NCBI GenBank assembly: GCA_034421015.1 | Contig: DAOUKT010000007.1 | Location: 1 to 43,267, forward strand | Source: DAOUJW01 sp034421015 | GTDB lineage: Bacteria > Chloroflexota > Dehalococcoidia > Lucifugimonadales > UBA2985 | DNA: 43,267 nt | Direction: 5' to 3' | In this document: one piece after another, positions 21,185-30,551 of the stretch | Position numbering within the stretch: the first letter of the stretch is position 1 | Layout of the letters: the number at the start of each line of letters is the position of its first letter | Program-made: the position numbers and the translations under genes | The notes under the pieces: model-generated | What the model was told of the DNA's origin: nothing | Databases searched by the model: none | Seen by the model: only the letters and a program-made list of their open reading frames with translations

Positions 21185-23835
21185 GACGACTTCTCCTCCG
21201 AGGCTTCCACCTCCGTGGGATCTTCCTCATGGTCCTGCTCCCGCTCTCCGCCTTGCGTTTCACTGTCGTTGCTCCCGGACGAGTTGCGCTTGGATCGCTG
21301 CCTGCGCCTGTCGAGGTCGTCGGCGTTGCCGCCCTTCGGGGTCTGGGGGGCCTTGTTCTCATTCTTCTCGACCTCGGCGCGCCTCCTGTACTCCGCCACC
21401 TTCATCAAACCCTCCGCCTGCTGACTCCTTATCTCGTCGGCCCCCAGGACGTAGGACGACGTGCCAGCACGGATGTAGTCTGCCATGTCGGGGTCTCCCT
21501 CCTCGGGCTTCCTCACCTCCATGGAAAACGCGGGCAATCGCTCCGTGCCCACGGTGGCCCGGACGTAGCAGTGGTGAACCGCGAGGGACGTGATGTCGTC
21601 CTCTGTCACCCGGTCCTTGCCAAGCTCCCACACCAGATGGCGGGCGTCGGAACCCGAAACCTGGAAGACAGCGAGACAGCTAACGTTGGCCAGGATGGTG
21701 TCCCGCATGGTGCGGGAAAGGTCCTCCAGCTTGGCCAGGCTCTGGGTGGCCAGTATGAAGGACGCCCCGAACTTGCCGAGCTCGCTGAGCATCGACTCGT
21801 AGTCCACCCCGGGCATTGACTGCATCTCGTCCACCACGACTAGGGCTCCCCTCCGTTGCTGGGGGAGCATCCCACCCTGCTCCCTGATCACTGAGTCCAC
21901 AAGGTTGAGCAGGGACGAGCCCACCAGGGCCGCCACATCCCTGCCGACCACCCCCTGTGCGGTTGACACCAATAGGATGCCGCCATCCAGGATGGTCTCC
22001 CTCAGGTCTATGGTTGATCGCGGCTGTCCAAGGATGGCCCTGGCCCGCTTGGATGAGGCGTAGTAGGAGAGCCGGGTCTGCACCGGGGCTAGGGCCTCCG
22101 CCCTGTAGTCCTGGCGCCAGCCCCCGAAGTCCCTGGCCCACCAGTCGAGCAGGTATGGGTCGCTCACCTTCTTCAGAACGGTGTTGCGGAAGGGGTCGTT
22201 GGAGAGCAGAGGGAGCGCGTCCAGGATGGTGTGCTGTTCATGCTCGTCCGTAGAGGGGTGCGCGTTTGCCTCGTGAAGGGTCTTGATGGCCTGCTCCAGA
22301 ATGGACTGCATCCTGGGACCCCACTGGTCCCACAAACCCTTGGCCACTCGGACCACTGAGTCCGCGGTGCGGTCCCTGTCTGCGAAGATGCGGGTATCCA
22401 GCAGGTTGATGCCCGGCGAGCGGGCTTCGTCGGAGAGGTCTATGAGGCGGACACTCTTCGCCAGGGACAGAGGCACGTGTTCGAGCAGCCCGCCCACCAG
22501 GTCGGCGTGGGGGTCGACTACCACTATGGCGTCCCCGTCCCTGCCCGCCGCCTTCGCGCTCATCTTGTGGGCGACGATGTGGTGCATCAGGGTGGACTTG
22601 CCCATGCGCGTTCGGGCCACGTACAGGTGGTGACGGCGCAGAAGATCCTCCGGGAAGCTGATGGGATTGGGCCTGCCCGCCGTGGTGTCGCCGACAACGG
22701 CCCCGGTCCGGACTCCCTTTGCCAACGGCATCAGTACCCTGGCCCCGGAGCGTTCCACAAGGGGCGTGTCGTCCCTGGCTCCCGGCGGGTGCCACAGCGA
22801 TGCGACCTCCCTCACCCCCAGTACGCTTCGACTGCCGAACAACCCCGCGCCCGACGGGTGCATAATCGAGGGGTTGGGTAAGACTCTCCGAATGCCGCTC
22901 ACCTTGAAGCGCGCTCCCGCCGGGTGGTCGTAGTGCCGGTAGGCCGCAGCGACGGGCGCCAGAATTCTCTCAGCACGGTCTCTGGAGATTTCGAGGTCTC
23001 CGCCTGGAAGTATGGCGACAACCTGCACCTCGGCGTCGAATGCGATGCGGGAGACCTTCTCCCTAATCAAGAGGGGGTCGTAGACCCTGGATCGGGCCTT
23101 CTTCCACCGCCACCAGCCCCACGAAGCCAAGACCAGTCCGGCCAACGCGCCCGCGCCCAGCAAGCCGGTCTTCCACACCTCCCCAGCCTGCACCCAGAGG
23201 TACCCCCTCAGCGCTCCCAGCGCTCCCAGACCCAGCACGGCCATGGTGATGCCGTCCACCTGAAGGGGCCTGGTCTGGTACGTGTATGAGGGATCCCTCG
23301 GCTCGGTCACGGGCCGCTTGTGTGCCCTGACCATGTGGGACTGGGACCAGTCCGGTCCGAGGGAGCGCAGCAACAGCCGGGAGACTATGCGCTCTCCGCG
23401 GTTCAGGTTGGATAGGGCTCCCAGCAGAGCGATGAGTGGGTCGGACCCGGGGTCCAGGAGGTCGTCGTCCCTGAATGCCCTCAGGGGCACGTACACCGGG
23501 CCTCCGGCCCGCAGGGACATGCTCCAAGCCAGCTCGTCCTCAGCGAGAAGGAGCGGGTCATCCTCTGAGTGCATTTCGCTGACCCGGGCCTGGGGGTAGT
23601 GCGCCGAAATCTGTCCCCGGACCACCTCCCTGTCCAGGCAACGGGCCAGTAGGGTCACTCCCTCGGAATCGCCCGCAAGCTCCAGGGAGAAGGGCTCTGG
23701 GACGGCTATGGACTGCAGCATGTTCTCCACCCCCAGCAGGGTGCGTTCCCCCGTCCTGGGTGGGGTCACCGATAGTAGCGCCGGGGGTTTGGAGTTGTCT
23801 TCGCCAAGTATCATCCTGGCCAGCTTCGATCTCAT
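21181..23835 (-). CDS. Type IV coupling/DNA-transfer ATPase (VirD4/TraD-like)
   Basis: An 884-residue membrane-anchored ATPase predicted to recruit and pump DNA in conjugation. Two membrane helices lie at about 195-217 and 223-243. The motor domain has a Walker A-like A-R-T-R-M-G-K-S (407-414), V-V-V-D-P-H-A-D-L (438-446), and a later Walker B G-A-L-V-V-V-D-E-M-Q-S-M followed by F-I-L-A-T-Q-S-L (TraM-recognition/TraD-like). The tail is long, acidic and Ser-rich. The ATG at 23835 follows AAAGGAG; an in-frame GTG or ATG farther up (23985) would overlap the VirB4 gene. Order after VirB4 matches Gram-positive-type transfer operons. Confidence 0.85.
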   Translation of the reverse strand: MRSKLARMILGEDNSKPPALLSVTPPRTGERTLLGVENMLQSIAVPEPFSLELAGDSEGVTLLARCLDREVVRGQISAHYPQARVSEMHSEDDPLLLAEDELAWSMSLRAGGPVYVPLRAFRDDDLLDPGSDPLIALLGALSNLNRGERIVSRLLLRSLGPDWSQSHMVRAHKRPVTEPRDPSYTYQTRPLQVDGITMAVLGLGALGALRGYLWVQAGEVWKTGLLGAGALAGLVLASWGWWRWKKARSRVYDPLLIREKVSRIAFDAEVQVVAILPGGDLEISRDRAERILAPVAAAYRHYDHPAGARFKVSGIRRVLPNPSIMHPSGAGLFGSRSVLGVREVASLWHPPGARDDTPLVERSGARVLMPLAKGVRTGAVVGDTTAGRPNPISFPEDLLRRHHLYVARTRMGKSTLMHHIVAHKMSAKAAGRDGDAIVVVDPHADLVGGLLEHVPLSLAKSVRLIDLSDEARSPGINLLDTRIFADRDRTADSVVRVAKGLWDQWGPRMQSILEQAIKTLHEANAHPSTDEHEQHTILDALPLLSNDPFRNTVLKKVSDPYLLDWWARDFGGWRQDYRAEALAPVQTRLSYYASSKRARAILGQPRSTIDLRETILDGGILLVSTAQGVVGRDVAALVGSSLLNLVDSVIREQGGMLPQQRRGALVVVDEMQSMPGVDYESMLSELGKFGASFILATQSLAKLEDLSRTMRDTILANVSCLAVFQVSGSDARHLVWELGKDRVTEDDITSLAVHHCYVRATVGTERLPAFSMEVRKPEEGDPDMADYIRAGTSSYVLGADEIRSQQAEGLMKVAEYRRRAEVEKNENKAPQTPKGGNADDLDRRRQRSKRNSSGSNDSETQGGEREQDHEEDPTEVEASEEKSS

Positions 23836-23893
23836 GATTTGGCTCCTTTCGCGCAAGTTGGTAGTCTGGGTTCGTACGGTACGGTGGAAGACT

Positions 23894-26140
23894 TCAGCTT
23901 TGCCTGCTGTCTCTTCCTGGCCTCCACTCGATGATCTCCGTCTCTTCGGGGGTGGCCTCGATGCGGACTGGGAACCTCCCTCCACGGGCCAGCAGGAGCC
24001 CGTCGCCCCTGGGACAGGAGAGAAGCCATCGCTGAAGCTCCGGCGGCAGGTCGAAGGCCTCGCCTACCGTTGATATGGCCGCGGCGTCCTGCTGTAGAAG
24101 CAGCTTGAAGGCCGCGTTCTGGAGCAGCGCCCTCCCTGAGTGGCCGGTGATGGCCCTGGAGGAGTCCTCGCTTAGCAGGTCCTGGACGTCCTGGGTGATG
24201 AACTGGAGCCCCAGCCGGTGTTTCCTGGCCCGCTTGGCCATGCTGACCATGAAGGCGGCCCCCTCAGGGTGCTGCATGATGCTCCACACCTCGTCCACCA
24301 CCAGCAGCCTCGGCCTGGGGTCCCTTGCCGCCGCGGCCCACACCGTCTCGGTGCACACCATTGCGGCGGCGGGACGCAGTTCCGGCTCCAGAAGGCGAAG
24401 ATCGAACACTGTGACCAGGGCCTCGTTGGACAGGAGGTCGTCCCCCTCGTCGGAGAGCAGATGTCTCAGGCTTCCCGTCGCGAATGGGCGCAGCAGCCTG
24501 GAGAGGTCCTCGTCACCGTCACTTTGCAGGTGCCTGTAGAAGTCCCCGAAGCCTGTGCGCTCCTTGGACTCCCCGTAGTAGGCCGCCAGGGCGTGGTCCA
24601 ACGAAGCCCTTCTCTGGGCCCCCAGGCTCTCACCGACCATCACCTCGATTAACCTCCTCAGACTTCCTATGCGCTGCAGCATCTCCTCACCGTCGCCCCG
24701 ATCTATGACGAAGGGGTTCATACCCTGCCCCGGCACACCCGGAGACAGCACCCTGCCCCCTGCGGCCCTGGCCATGTCGGCGTACTCCCCCTCCGGGTCT
24801 ATGACATAGGCCCTGACGCCCCGGCACACTCCCCTGAGGACGCCCAGTTTGGTTGCGAAGGACTTCCCTGAGCCGGACCGCGCCAGGACCGCGGTGTTGG
24901 CGTTGAGGTGGGTGCCGTCCCAGGGGTCGTACACCACCGGGGAGCAGGCCCTGAGGTCCACGCCGTAGAGGGTCCCGCTACGGGTGTCCAGGTCAGGGGG
25001 CGAGAATGGGAAGAGTCTCGCCAGGCTGGAGGTGTCCAGGGTTCGCCAGGAACCCAGGACGTTGAGGGCCAGGGGCAGGGTTGATAGCAGCCCCTCCCTC
25101 TGCCGGAAGGAGAGCGCGTCCAGCTTCCCAAGGGTGGCTGCGAAGTGGCCCCTGGCCCTGCGGGTCATCTCGTCCAGGGTCCTGCCGTCCCTGGCGTGGA
25201 GCGTGATGGATAGGCAGGAGTGGAATAGCCTCTCCCTTCCCCTCTGCACCTCGTCCCTCAGACGGCTCACGTCCTCCAAGGCTATCTCGGCCTCCGGGGA
25301 CATGGTGCGCCCCCTGTGGAGGGACAGGGACTGGGCCGACTCGAAGCGCACCTTCTGCCACTCCAGGGTGCGGGACGCCTGCTCCGCCGGTATGGGACCC
25401 AAGTGAAGGGACACGTCCATTGGAGCGCCTGCGGCCATGAGTCGCTGGAGGAAGCCGGGGGCCAGGGCCCTGGGCCACTTTCCCAGGTGCAGGGTCCGGG
25501 TCAGGTGTCCCCCCACCCTCACTTCCCTGCGGTTCACCTCAGCCTCCACATGGTCCTCTTCTTCCATATCCCTTGGGGAGCCTCCCAGGGTGGAGGCCGC
25601 GACGAACATTCGGAGCTGCCGTCCCTTGAGGGGGTGCACGGAGAGTCCCGCTCTGGCCAGCAGCCCGTGGAGGTCCTCGGCCTTCTGGTAGTCGCAAACC
25701 GCGTAGAAGCGGCGGTCCAGGATGCCGTCCCTGGACTCCATCTCCGAGAGCAGCCTCCTAAGCGACTCAGACGCATCCCTGGTCCTGTGGGGTAGATCCC
25801 CCGGCTCGGCCTCCTTGAGGGTCTCCCGCAGCCGTCCTAGTACCGGAGGGTGCTGGCGCACCAGCAGCTGGACCGGGAAGTCCAGGGCGTTGAGGGCGCC
25901 AGCGAAGGCTCCTATTTTGGGTTCGTCGAGTTCCAGCCCCATTAACTCGCATACGGACAGTTTCACCCCGTCCAGTCTCACGGGCCCGTCCTCTTCCAGG
26001 TGGGATAGCATGAAGAGCTGGGGCAGTGGCAGTGGGGGCCTGGGTTCGGGCTGGGCCGGACTCTCCTGGGAGGGAGGTATTCCCCTGCGGAGAAAGGCCG
26101 GCCTCAACCTGGGTATGCCAATCTTTACCTTCGGTTTCAA
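23894..26140 (-). CDS. virB4: VirB4/TraE-family conjugation ATPase
   Basis: A 748-residue VirB4-type motor that energises assembly of the type IV secretion channel. The N-terminal VirB4/CagE-like domain covers about 60-390. The ATPase domain has Walker A A-R-S-G-S-G-K-S (420-427), Y-V-I-D-P-E-G-E-Y (445-453), Walker B L-L-V-V-D-E-V-W (612-619) and F-I-T-Q-D (647-651). The N-terminus is proline-rich (22-40). The start is TTG at 26140 with GGAG nine bases upstream. It lies between a pilin-like gene and the coupling ATPase. All motor motifs are intact. Confidence 0.92.
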   Translation of the reverse strand: MKPKVKIGIPRLRPAFLRRGIPPSQESPAQPEPRPPLPLPQLFMLSHLEEDGPVRLDGVKLSVCELMGLELDEPKIGAFAGALNALDFPVQLLVRQHPPVLGRLRETLKEAEPGDLPHRTRDASESLRRLLSEMESRDGILDRRFYAVCDYQKAEDLHGLLARAGLSVHPLKGRQLRMFVAASTLGGSPRDMEEEDHVEAEVNRREVRVGGHLTRTLHLGKWPRALAPGFLQRLMAAGAPMDVSLHLGPIPAEQASRTLEWQKVRFESAQSLSLHRGRTMSPEAEIALEDVSRLRDEVQRGRERLFHSCLSITLHARDGRTLDEMTRRARGHFAATLGKLDALSFRQREGLLSTLPLALNVLGSWRTLDTSSLARLFPFSPPDLDTRSGTLYGVDLRACSPVVYDPWDGTHLNANTAVLARSGSGKSFATKLGVLRGVCRGVRAYVIDPEGEYADMARAAGGRVLSPGVPGQGMNPFVIDRGDGEEMLQRIGSLRRLIEVMVGESLGAQRRASLDHALAAYYGESKERTGFGDFYRHLQSDGDEDLSRLLRPFATGSLRHLLSDEGDDLLSNEALVTVFDLRLLEPELRPAAAMVCTETVWAAAARDPRPRLLVVDEVWSIMQHPEGAAFMVSMAKRARKHRLGLQFITQDVQDLLSEDSSRAITGHSGRALLQNAAFKLLLQQDAAAISTVGEAFDLPPELQRWLLSCPRGDGLLLARGGRFPVRIEATPEETEIIEWRPGRDSRQS

Positions 26141-26170
26141 TTGCGTGTTCTCCTATCTCTCGTGTTCCCG

Positions 26171-26479
26171 TCAGGGAACGGGTAAGATGCCGCCGAGGAG
26201 CGCCAGGGCCGCGCCCTTGGCCGACAGAATCAGGACTAGGCCAAGCACGGCTCCCAGGACAGCGGTTCTGGCCCTGCCTCCACCCCGCTCCTCGCCTCCC
26301 TCCGCCATGAGGACGAAACCCGCCCACACTATGGCGAAGAGACACATCCCCGCTCCGGCGTATGCCATTGCCGTGAGCGCCCCGTCAAATGCCTCCAGCA
26401 TCGCCGTCTCCTCTGGCGTGGCGCCGAGGGCAGCCAGGGCGGCGCTGAATAGGAGGATGGCCGCGGCGAGTCTTCTCAC
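26171..26479 (-). CDS. Small pilin-like membrane protein
   Basis: A protein of about 102 residues with a signal-like first helix (L-A-A-A-I-L-L-F-S-A-A-L-A-A-L-G) and two further membrane helices separated by a charged G-G-E-E-R-G-G-G-R-A-R loop. This is the architecture of VirB2/TrbC-type pilins, but no specific motif proves it. I favour the GTG at 26479, which overlaps the PrgI-fusion stop as GTGA and lies five bases after GGAGG; the frame is also open from a GTG at 26491. It directly precedes virB4. Confidence 0.6.
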   Translation of the reverse strand: MRRLAAAILLFSAALAALGATPEETAMLEAFDGALTAMAYAGAGMCLFAIVWAGFVLMAEGGEERGGGRARTAVLGAVLGLVLILSAKGAALALLGGILPVP

Positions 26480-28161
26480 CACGGCCTCCACCGGATGAGA
26501 CCCAAGGCGTAATCCAGGAGGTCGGATGCCTCGTCGTCAGTCAGGGGAGTCTGCTCCGCGGGGTCAGGTTCATCCTCCTGCTCCGGCAGTTCCAGGGTCT
26601 TGAAGGGCTCGTCTGAGCCTACGCTCAGAGCCATTGGCAGGGTCTCGCTCCTGCTTCTCACCTGCGGGTCCCGGTCCTCAACTTCTGCGCTCACGTGCTC
26701 CGGGTGGACTATGGTCAGGACCACGTCCTGCTGCACAGTCGCTTCGGGTATCGACAGCGTGGCCGATATGGTTTCCCTGCTGAACGTTCCGTCGCAGTGC
26801 TCAAAGTCGACCGTCTCGCTGACGGTCTCGCTTGTCCCCGGCCTGAGAAGGCTCACCGTCTGTGTGCGCTTCTCCGTCCTCTCCGGGCGGTGGGTGAGGC
26901 GCACCAGGGGCGGTACTTCCACTTCGACGGCCGCCTGCACCCGGGTCTCCAGGCTGATGAAATGGATAACGCCGTCTCCGGAAACCGGTACGCTTAACGC
27001 GGTCTCACCATCTGGCACGAAGGGAGTTGTGGTCGAGTTTCCGCCGACGTTGGCGGTGACGCTGCCGGATTTAGCTGTCACCGTCGCCTCCATGACCGCC
27101 GTCTCGGTTACGCTCTCATGGCCGGACACTGTCTGCAGACTCATCCTCTCCTCCAACTCGGTGACGCACTCTGATTCCAGCGAGCCTTCCACCACTCCCG
27201 GCCTCCATCCCAGGGATGTCACCCGGAGGTCGCATACTTCACCCTCCACCGACGGCAGCGGGTACGGCAGCCGGTCGCCCTCGAAGGAGAGCGCCCCGGC
27301 CTGTCCCAGTCCGTCCTCCCACGAGAATGTGAGGGAGGGAGAGCCACCCGAAAGCGGGAGGTCGTAGACTACGCTCTCCCCCTGCTCCAGGCGGGAGAAG
27401 CCGGAGAAGAGCATCTGAATTCCCTGCACTCCGCCGTCGGACCTGGACCACAGGTCCAGGTCTGCGGCAGCCCTCAGCGTCACCCTCGCCGAGTCTCCCG
27501 ATACTTGTAGCTCCTCGACGAAGAGCCTTCTGCCCGGAACCTGCTCCGGAGGCCTGTAGTCGATCTCGGCCAGCCAGTCCTCCTCGGCCAGGACCGGAGC
27601 GGGCATGAGAAGGAGGGCTGACATGACGGCGAGGGCCACCGTCAACCGCCAGGGTCTCCTGCGCTTCTTCGCCTCCCTTCCGCCCTCATCCTTCGGCCCC
27701 TTCTTGCGCTCTCCAAACCACCTGTGGGGGCGAAACGGAATCCGTCCCCTCTTCCGCTCCTCCTTACCCTTCTTTCTTCTAAGCCTGCGCAGGGCTCTCC
27801 TGCCTATCGTGGCCGCCATCTTCAGTTGTCGGGACTCCCTATGAGGCTGAAATGGGGCCTCACCACGAACGAGGTCCGCCACTGCCCCTGAGTAGCGCCT
27901 GGGGGCGAGGCGGAACCTCAGCAGGTCCGCCAGTACAGCCGGCAATCCTCTGCCTCCGATTCTCCCCACTATGGACACAATGCCCAGAACGCCGACAAAC
28001 ACGGCCAGCGCTATCCGCAGCTCGGATGGTCCAAGGGCGTAGCGGTATACGCCATAGGCCAGGGCGCACACCGCTATCACGGCCACTATCTGGGGAAATG
28101 TGAACCACAGTAGCACCCGGTCCTCGGCCTGCAGGTGTGTCGGCACTTCGTGCTCTCTCAT
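26476..28161 (-). CDS. PrgI-family protein fused to a large exported domain
   Basis: A 561-residue protein. Residues 1-95 look like PrgI (VirB3-like): V-L-L-W-F-T-F-P-Q-I-V-A-V-I-A-V and a second helix at about 45-65. A very basic linker (K/R-rich, about 115-170) precedes a third membrane helix with L-T-V-A-L-A-V-M-S-A-L-L-L-M-P-A-P-V-L-A, after which about 370 residues of beta-rich, Thr/Ser/Val-rich sequence follow. PrgI proteins are normally about 100 residues, so this is a fusion of VirB3 function with a surface-exposed domain. ATG 28161 follows GGAGGAATGAAGA. The exported part is not recognised. Confidence 0.75.
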   Translation of the reverse strand: MREHEVPTHLQAEDRVLLWFTFPQIVAVIAVCALAYGVYRYALGPSELRIALAVFVGVLGIVSIVGRIGGRGLPAVLADLLRFRLAPRRYSGAVADLVRGEAPFQPHRESRQLKMAATIGRRALRRLRRKKGKEERKRGRIPFRPHRWFGERKKGPKDEGGREAKKRRRPWRLTVALAVMSALLLMPAPVLAEEDWLAEIDYRPPEQVPGRRLFVEELQVSGDSARVTLRAAADLDLWSRSDGGVQGIQMLFSGFSRLEQGESVVYDLPLSGGSPSLTFSWEDGLGQAGALSFEGDRLPYPLPSVEGEVCDLRVTSLGWRPGVVEGSLESECVTELEERMSLQTVSGHESVTETAVMEATVTAKSGSVTANVGGNSTTTPFVPDGETALSVPVSGDGVIHFISLETRVQAAVEVEVPPLVRLTHRPERTEKRTQTVSLLRPGTSETVSETVDFEHCDGTFSRETISATLSIPEATVQQDVVLTIVHPEHVSAEVEDRDPQVRSRSETLPMALSVGSDEPFKTLELPEQEDEPDPAEQTPLTDDEASDLLDYALGLIRWRPW

Positions 28162-28193
28162 TCTTCATTCCTCCTCTCTGGTTCCTGCCCTAC

Positions 28194-28487
28194 CTAGCCG
28201 CCATCGGGTGTCGGGGTCGGGGTCGCCGGGCTGGGTAGTTCTGGGGTAATGCTGGGGTCCACCACCGCGTTGATGACCAACTCCACCACTCCGTAGGCCA
28301 CCATAGCCAGGATGATCCCCGCGAGGGCGGTCATCATGGCGCTCTTGCCACGTTCCATCTGGTGAGGCGCTCCCGAGGCCGTCAGGTACAGATATGCTCC
28401 GTATATGAAGAAGCCCACTCCCACCGCGCCCACCAGTCCCAGAAGCAGTCCCACCAGGTTGGAAATTGTCTGTGTCAGCTGTTCCAC
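28194..28487 (-). CDS. Mbov_0395/VirB2-like pilin protein
   Basis: A 97-residue two-helix membrane protein: a first helix ending I-Y-G-A-Y-L-Y-L-T-A-S-G-A-P, then a short basic loop M-E-R-G-K-S-A-M and a second helix A-L-A-G-I-I-L-A-M-V-A-Y-G-V-V. This follows the pattern of pilin-like conjugal proteins of the Mbov_0395 type (G-x-x-Y-x-T-S-A-G-x-P...A-K). The C-terminus is a Pro/Thr-rich tail. It lies between TrbL and PrgI, the usual place of the pilus subunit. The 120 bases upstream hold only its ribosome site region. Confidence 0.78.
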   Translation of the reverse strand: MEQLTQTISNLVGLLLGLVGAVGVGFFIYGAYLYLTASGAPHQMERGKSAMMTALAGIILAMVAYGVVELVINAVVDPSITPELPSPATPTPTPDGG

Positions 28488-28607
28488 TTTCGTCTCTCCT
28501 CTCTCGATTCACTTGTGATTCCCGGACCGTTGTAGTCAGTCCCCTGCTACCCGAACATTTCACACCCCTTCCATGCATATCTCTCCTGCGAGCCTGTGCC
28601 GCGATTC

Positions 28608-29582
28608 CTATTCGCCTCCGCTCCTCGGCGTTCCTCCGCCCTGCCCCGACCCCGTCGCCATGCCAGCCATGGAGCGGGCGATGGACGCTGCCGTCCCCAG
28701 TCCCACTCCGCCTCCCGCTGCCGCGGCGGCCATCCCCACCGGACCTCCGGCGGCTCCACCAGCGGCCATGATCCCCAAGGTCCTTGCGGACCTGACCAGG
28801 TTTGCGGGCAGGGTCATGCCGAAGTAGAGGGTGTGAAGCCACGAGTCGAAGGTGCCGGCGTTGCCCAGCATGGATGGAACCTTCGTGGCCGTGTATATGA
28901 AGGCTATGGACAGGAGCAGCTTCCAAACCAGGTCCTGGGAAGCCTCGAAGGTGGCTATTCCGGCGAACTCCTCCAGGAATCCCAGCCCCAGCGCCAGGGC
29001 GATGAGCTGGATGGCCTGCTGGAACACAGTCGTCATGAATAGCCTGAGCCATTGCCTCCCCCAACCCGCCGTGTGGGGCAGAATCCACAGTCCCAGCGCC
29101 ACGGGAGCCAGGGCCAGCAGGATGTCAATGAGGGCCAGCCTCAGCACCATCTGGACCAGGACATACAGAACGAAGAAGCCGTAGACCAGGTAGAGCACTG
29201 CCACCAGCAGGGCCATGCCGGCGCTGCCCGACACGACCGAGGTGCTAAAGGTCTCCAGGGTTGACCTGATGAGGTCACCGGGGGTGACTCCCAGGGATGA
29301 GGCGACGAATCCCGAGACAGCGTCGGCAACGTCAATTACCAGCGCGCACCACCAGAGGGAAGTCGCCGCGCCCACGAGCCCCAGGACAAGCCTGGGAACC
29401 ATCTCCCTCCAGCCGGCCTGGGTTCTTCCCAGGTGCTCCTGCACCACCAGGTTCAGTCCCGTCCACCCCAGGATCACCACCAGGGCCCCGGAGGTCACGG
29501 CCCAAACTGCGGCCCAGGCCTCCATTACGAGGGGGTGTGCATAGGTGAGTCCAGGTGGGGTTCCCGTAATGACATCGTTCAT
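28608..29582 (-). CDS. TrbL/VirB6-family conjugal membrane protein
   Basis: A 324-residue polytopic inner-membrane protein with about six helices: 25-50, 65-88, 120-148, 150-168, 185-205 and 220-240. The L-A-L-I-D-I-L-L-A-L-A-P-V-A-L-G-L-W segment is the signature stretch of TrbL/VirB6 proteins. These form part of the inner-membrane channel of type IV secretion systems. The last 80 residues are Gly/Ala-rich and low in complexity, as in many TrbL proteins. It follows the secreted-protein gene by 15 bases. Confidence 0.85.
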   Translation of the reverse strand: MNDVITGTPPGLTYAHPLVMEAWAAVWAVTSGALVVILGWTGLNLVVQEHLGRTQAGWREMVPRLVLGLVGAATSLWWCALVIDVADAVSGFVASSLGVTPGDLIRSTLETFSTSVVSGSAGMALLVAVLYLVYGFFVLYVLVQMVLRLALIDILLALAPVALGLWILPHTAGWGRQWLRLFMTTVFQQAIQLIALALGLGFLEEFAGIATFEASQDLVWKLLLSIAFIYTATKVPSMLGNAGTFDSWLHTLYFGMTLPANLVRSARTLGIMAAGGAAGGPVGMAAAAAGGGVGLGTAASIARSMAGMATGSGQGGGTPRSGGE

Positions 29583-29597
29583 GGCTGTGCATTCCTC

Positions 29598-30224
29598 CTA
29601 GCAGTTGTCCGCGTTCCGGCCGGAGGCTTTCTCCACTACTCCGCAGAGCGTTCCGTGGACGCCCTCCACGACCCACCCGGCCAGGGCCCTTGCCCACCTG
29701 CTGGGCTCCAGCGCCGCCAGCACCCGGTCCCAGAGGTTGCCGGGCTGGTGCACCGGAATTACGGCGTGGAAGGTGTGGACCCCGTTCCCGTTAGGGTCGG
29801 GCGCTAGTACGACCAGCAGGAAGGGTCTCTCTGGGTCCAGGAGTTCCTGGCCGCTGAAGGGATACTCCCAGGTGTACTGCCATCCGTCTCGAAGCTTCCT
29901 CTCCCCTCCCTGCACCCGGTAGACCGGGGCGAGCCAGTCGCCGGTGTCGGGGTCCCGGACGCCGTAGTAGAGGGTGTCCAGCTGACGGTTGAACACCGGC
30001 CTGGCGATGAATAGGCCGTCGCCCTTGCGCTCGACGAACCCCTCGTCCCGGTTGACCAGGGAGACTCCGTCCGGGGGCGGCGTCTGCGCGAGGACCGACC
30101 CGCCAGCAAGTAGGGTTGCCAGGACGGTGAGCAGCAAAGCCGTCGCCATCGACGCCAGCATTCCCAACCTCACCCTTAACACTCGGCGGTCCGGGGAGAT
30201 GTGCATTGAATCCCGGTTTTCCAT
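29598..30224 (-). CDS. Secreted protein at the head of the transfer operon
   Basis: A 208-residue protein with a basic N-terminus and a hydrophobic signal segment at about 24-46, ending V-L-A-Q-T for likely signal-peptidase cleavage. The mature part has beta-rich segments (G-L-F-I-A-R-P-V-F-N-R, W-Q-Y-T-W-E-Y-P-F) and two cysteines near the C-terminus that could form a disulphide. I do not recognise the family. ATG 30224 follows AAAGGAG. As the first gene of the operon it may be an extracellular adhesion or channel component, which is inference from position. Confidence 0.6.
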   Translation of the reverse strand: MENRDSMHISPDRRVLRVRLGMLASMATALLLTVLATLLAGGSVLAQTPPPDGVSLVNRDEGFVERKGDGLFIARPVFNRQLDTLYYGVRDPDTGDWLAPVYRVQGGERKLRDGWQYTWEYPFSGQELLDPERPFLLVVLAPDPNGNGVHTFHAVIPVHQPGNLWDRVLAALEPSRWARALAGWVVEGVHGTLCGVVEKASGRNADNC

Positions 30225-30308
30225 GGCACTCCTTTCCCCTGTTGAGGGAACTCGGATTACGGCAGTGGAGTTTGACGGGCAGGGAACGCTGTGCCTATGG
30301 CTTGTGAG

Positions 30309-30331
30309 GGGGGGCCGCGCAGAGGCCCCCC
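30309..30331. terminator. GC-rich hairpin in the divergent region
   Basis: GGGGGGCC-gcgcaga-GGCCCCCC forms a perfect eight-base stem. No clear T-run follows on the plus strand. On the minus strand it would lie in the untranslated leader of the transfer operon, about 85 bases before its first ATG, so attenuation is as likely as termination. Confidence 0.4.
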
Positions 30332-30536
30332 TTACAGGACGTTCACTCCCAAGGGTCTTTCATGGTGTCATGGGGCTGTACAGGCGAATGCGCCGGTAGT
30401 AGAGGAAGAGGGCCGGGTTGTCTCGTAGCTGAGTCGCAGTTTGTCGAAGGCTTAGAGTCGCACCGGAGTCATATCCGAGTAAGCAGGCGATTCCACAGCC
30501 GGTTCAGGTCAGCAGTGACAGGCTCAGATACCAAAG

Positions 30537-30551
30537 CTGACAGAATGTCAG
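30537..30551. promoter_or_regulatory. Palindrome, candidate autoregulatory operator
   Basis: CTGACA-gaa-TGTCAG is a perfect inverted repeat ending 19 bases before the ATG of the HTH protein at 30571. Related half-sites lie on both sides (30516-30520 and 30602-30606, the latter inside the gene). The arrangement suggests cooperative binding by the adjacent HTH protein. Confidence 0.5.

Noticed and set aside
28165..29088. A 307-codon minus-strand frame between the PrgI and TrbL genes
   Set aside because: It overlaps both the pilin-like gene and TrbL out of frame and is rich in Gly, Arg and His, typical of shadow translation; the two smaller genes match families.
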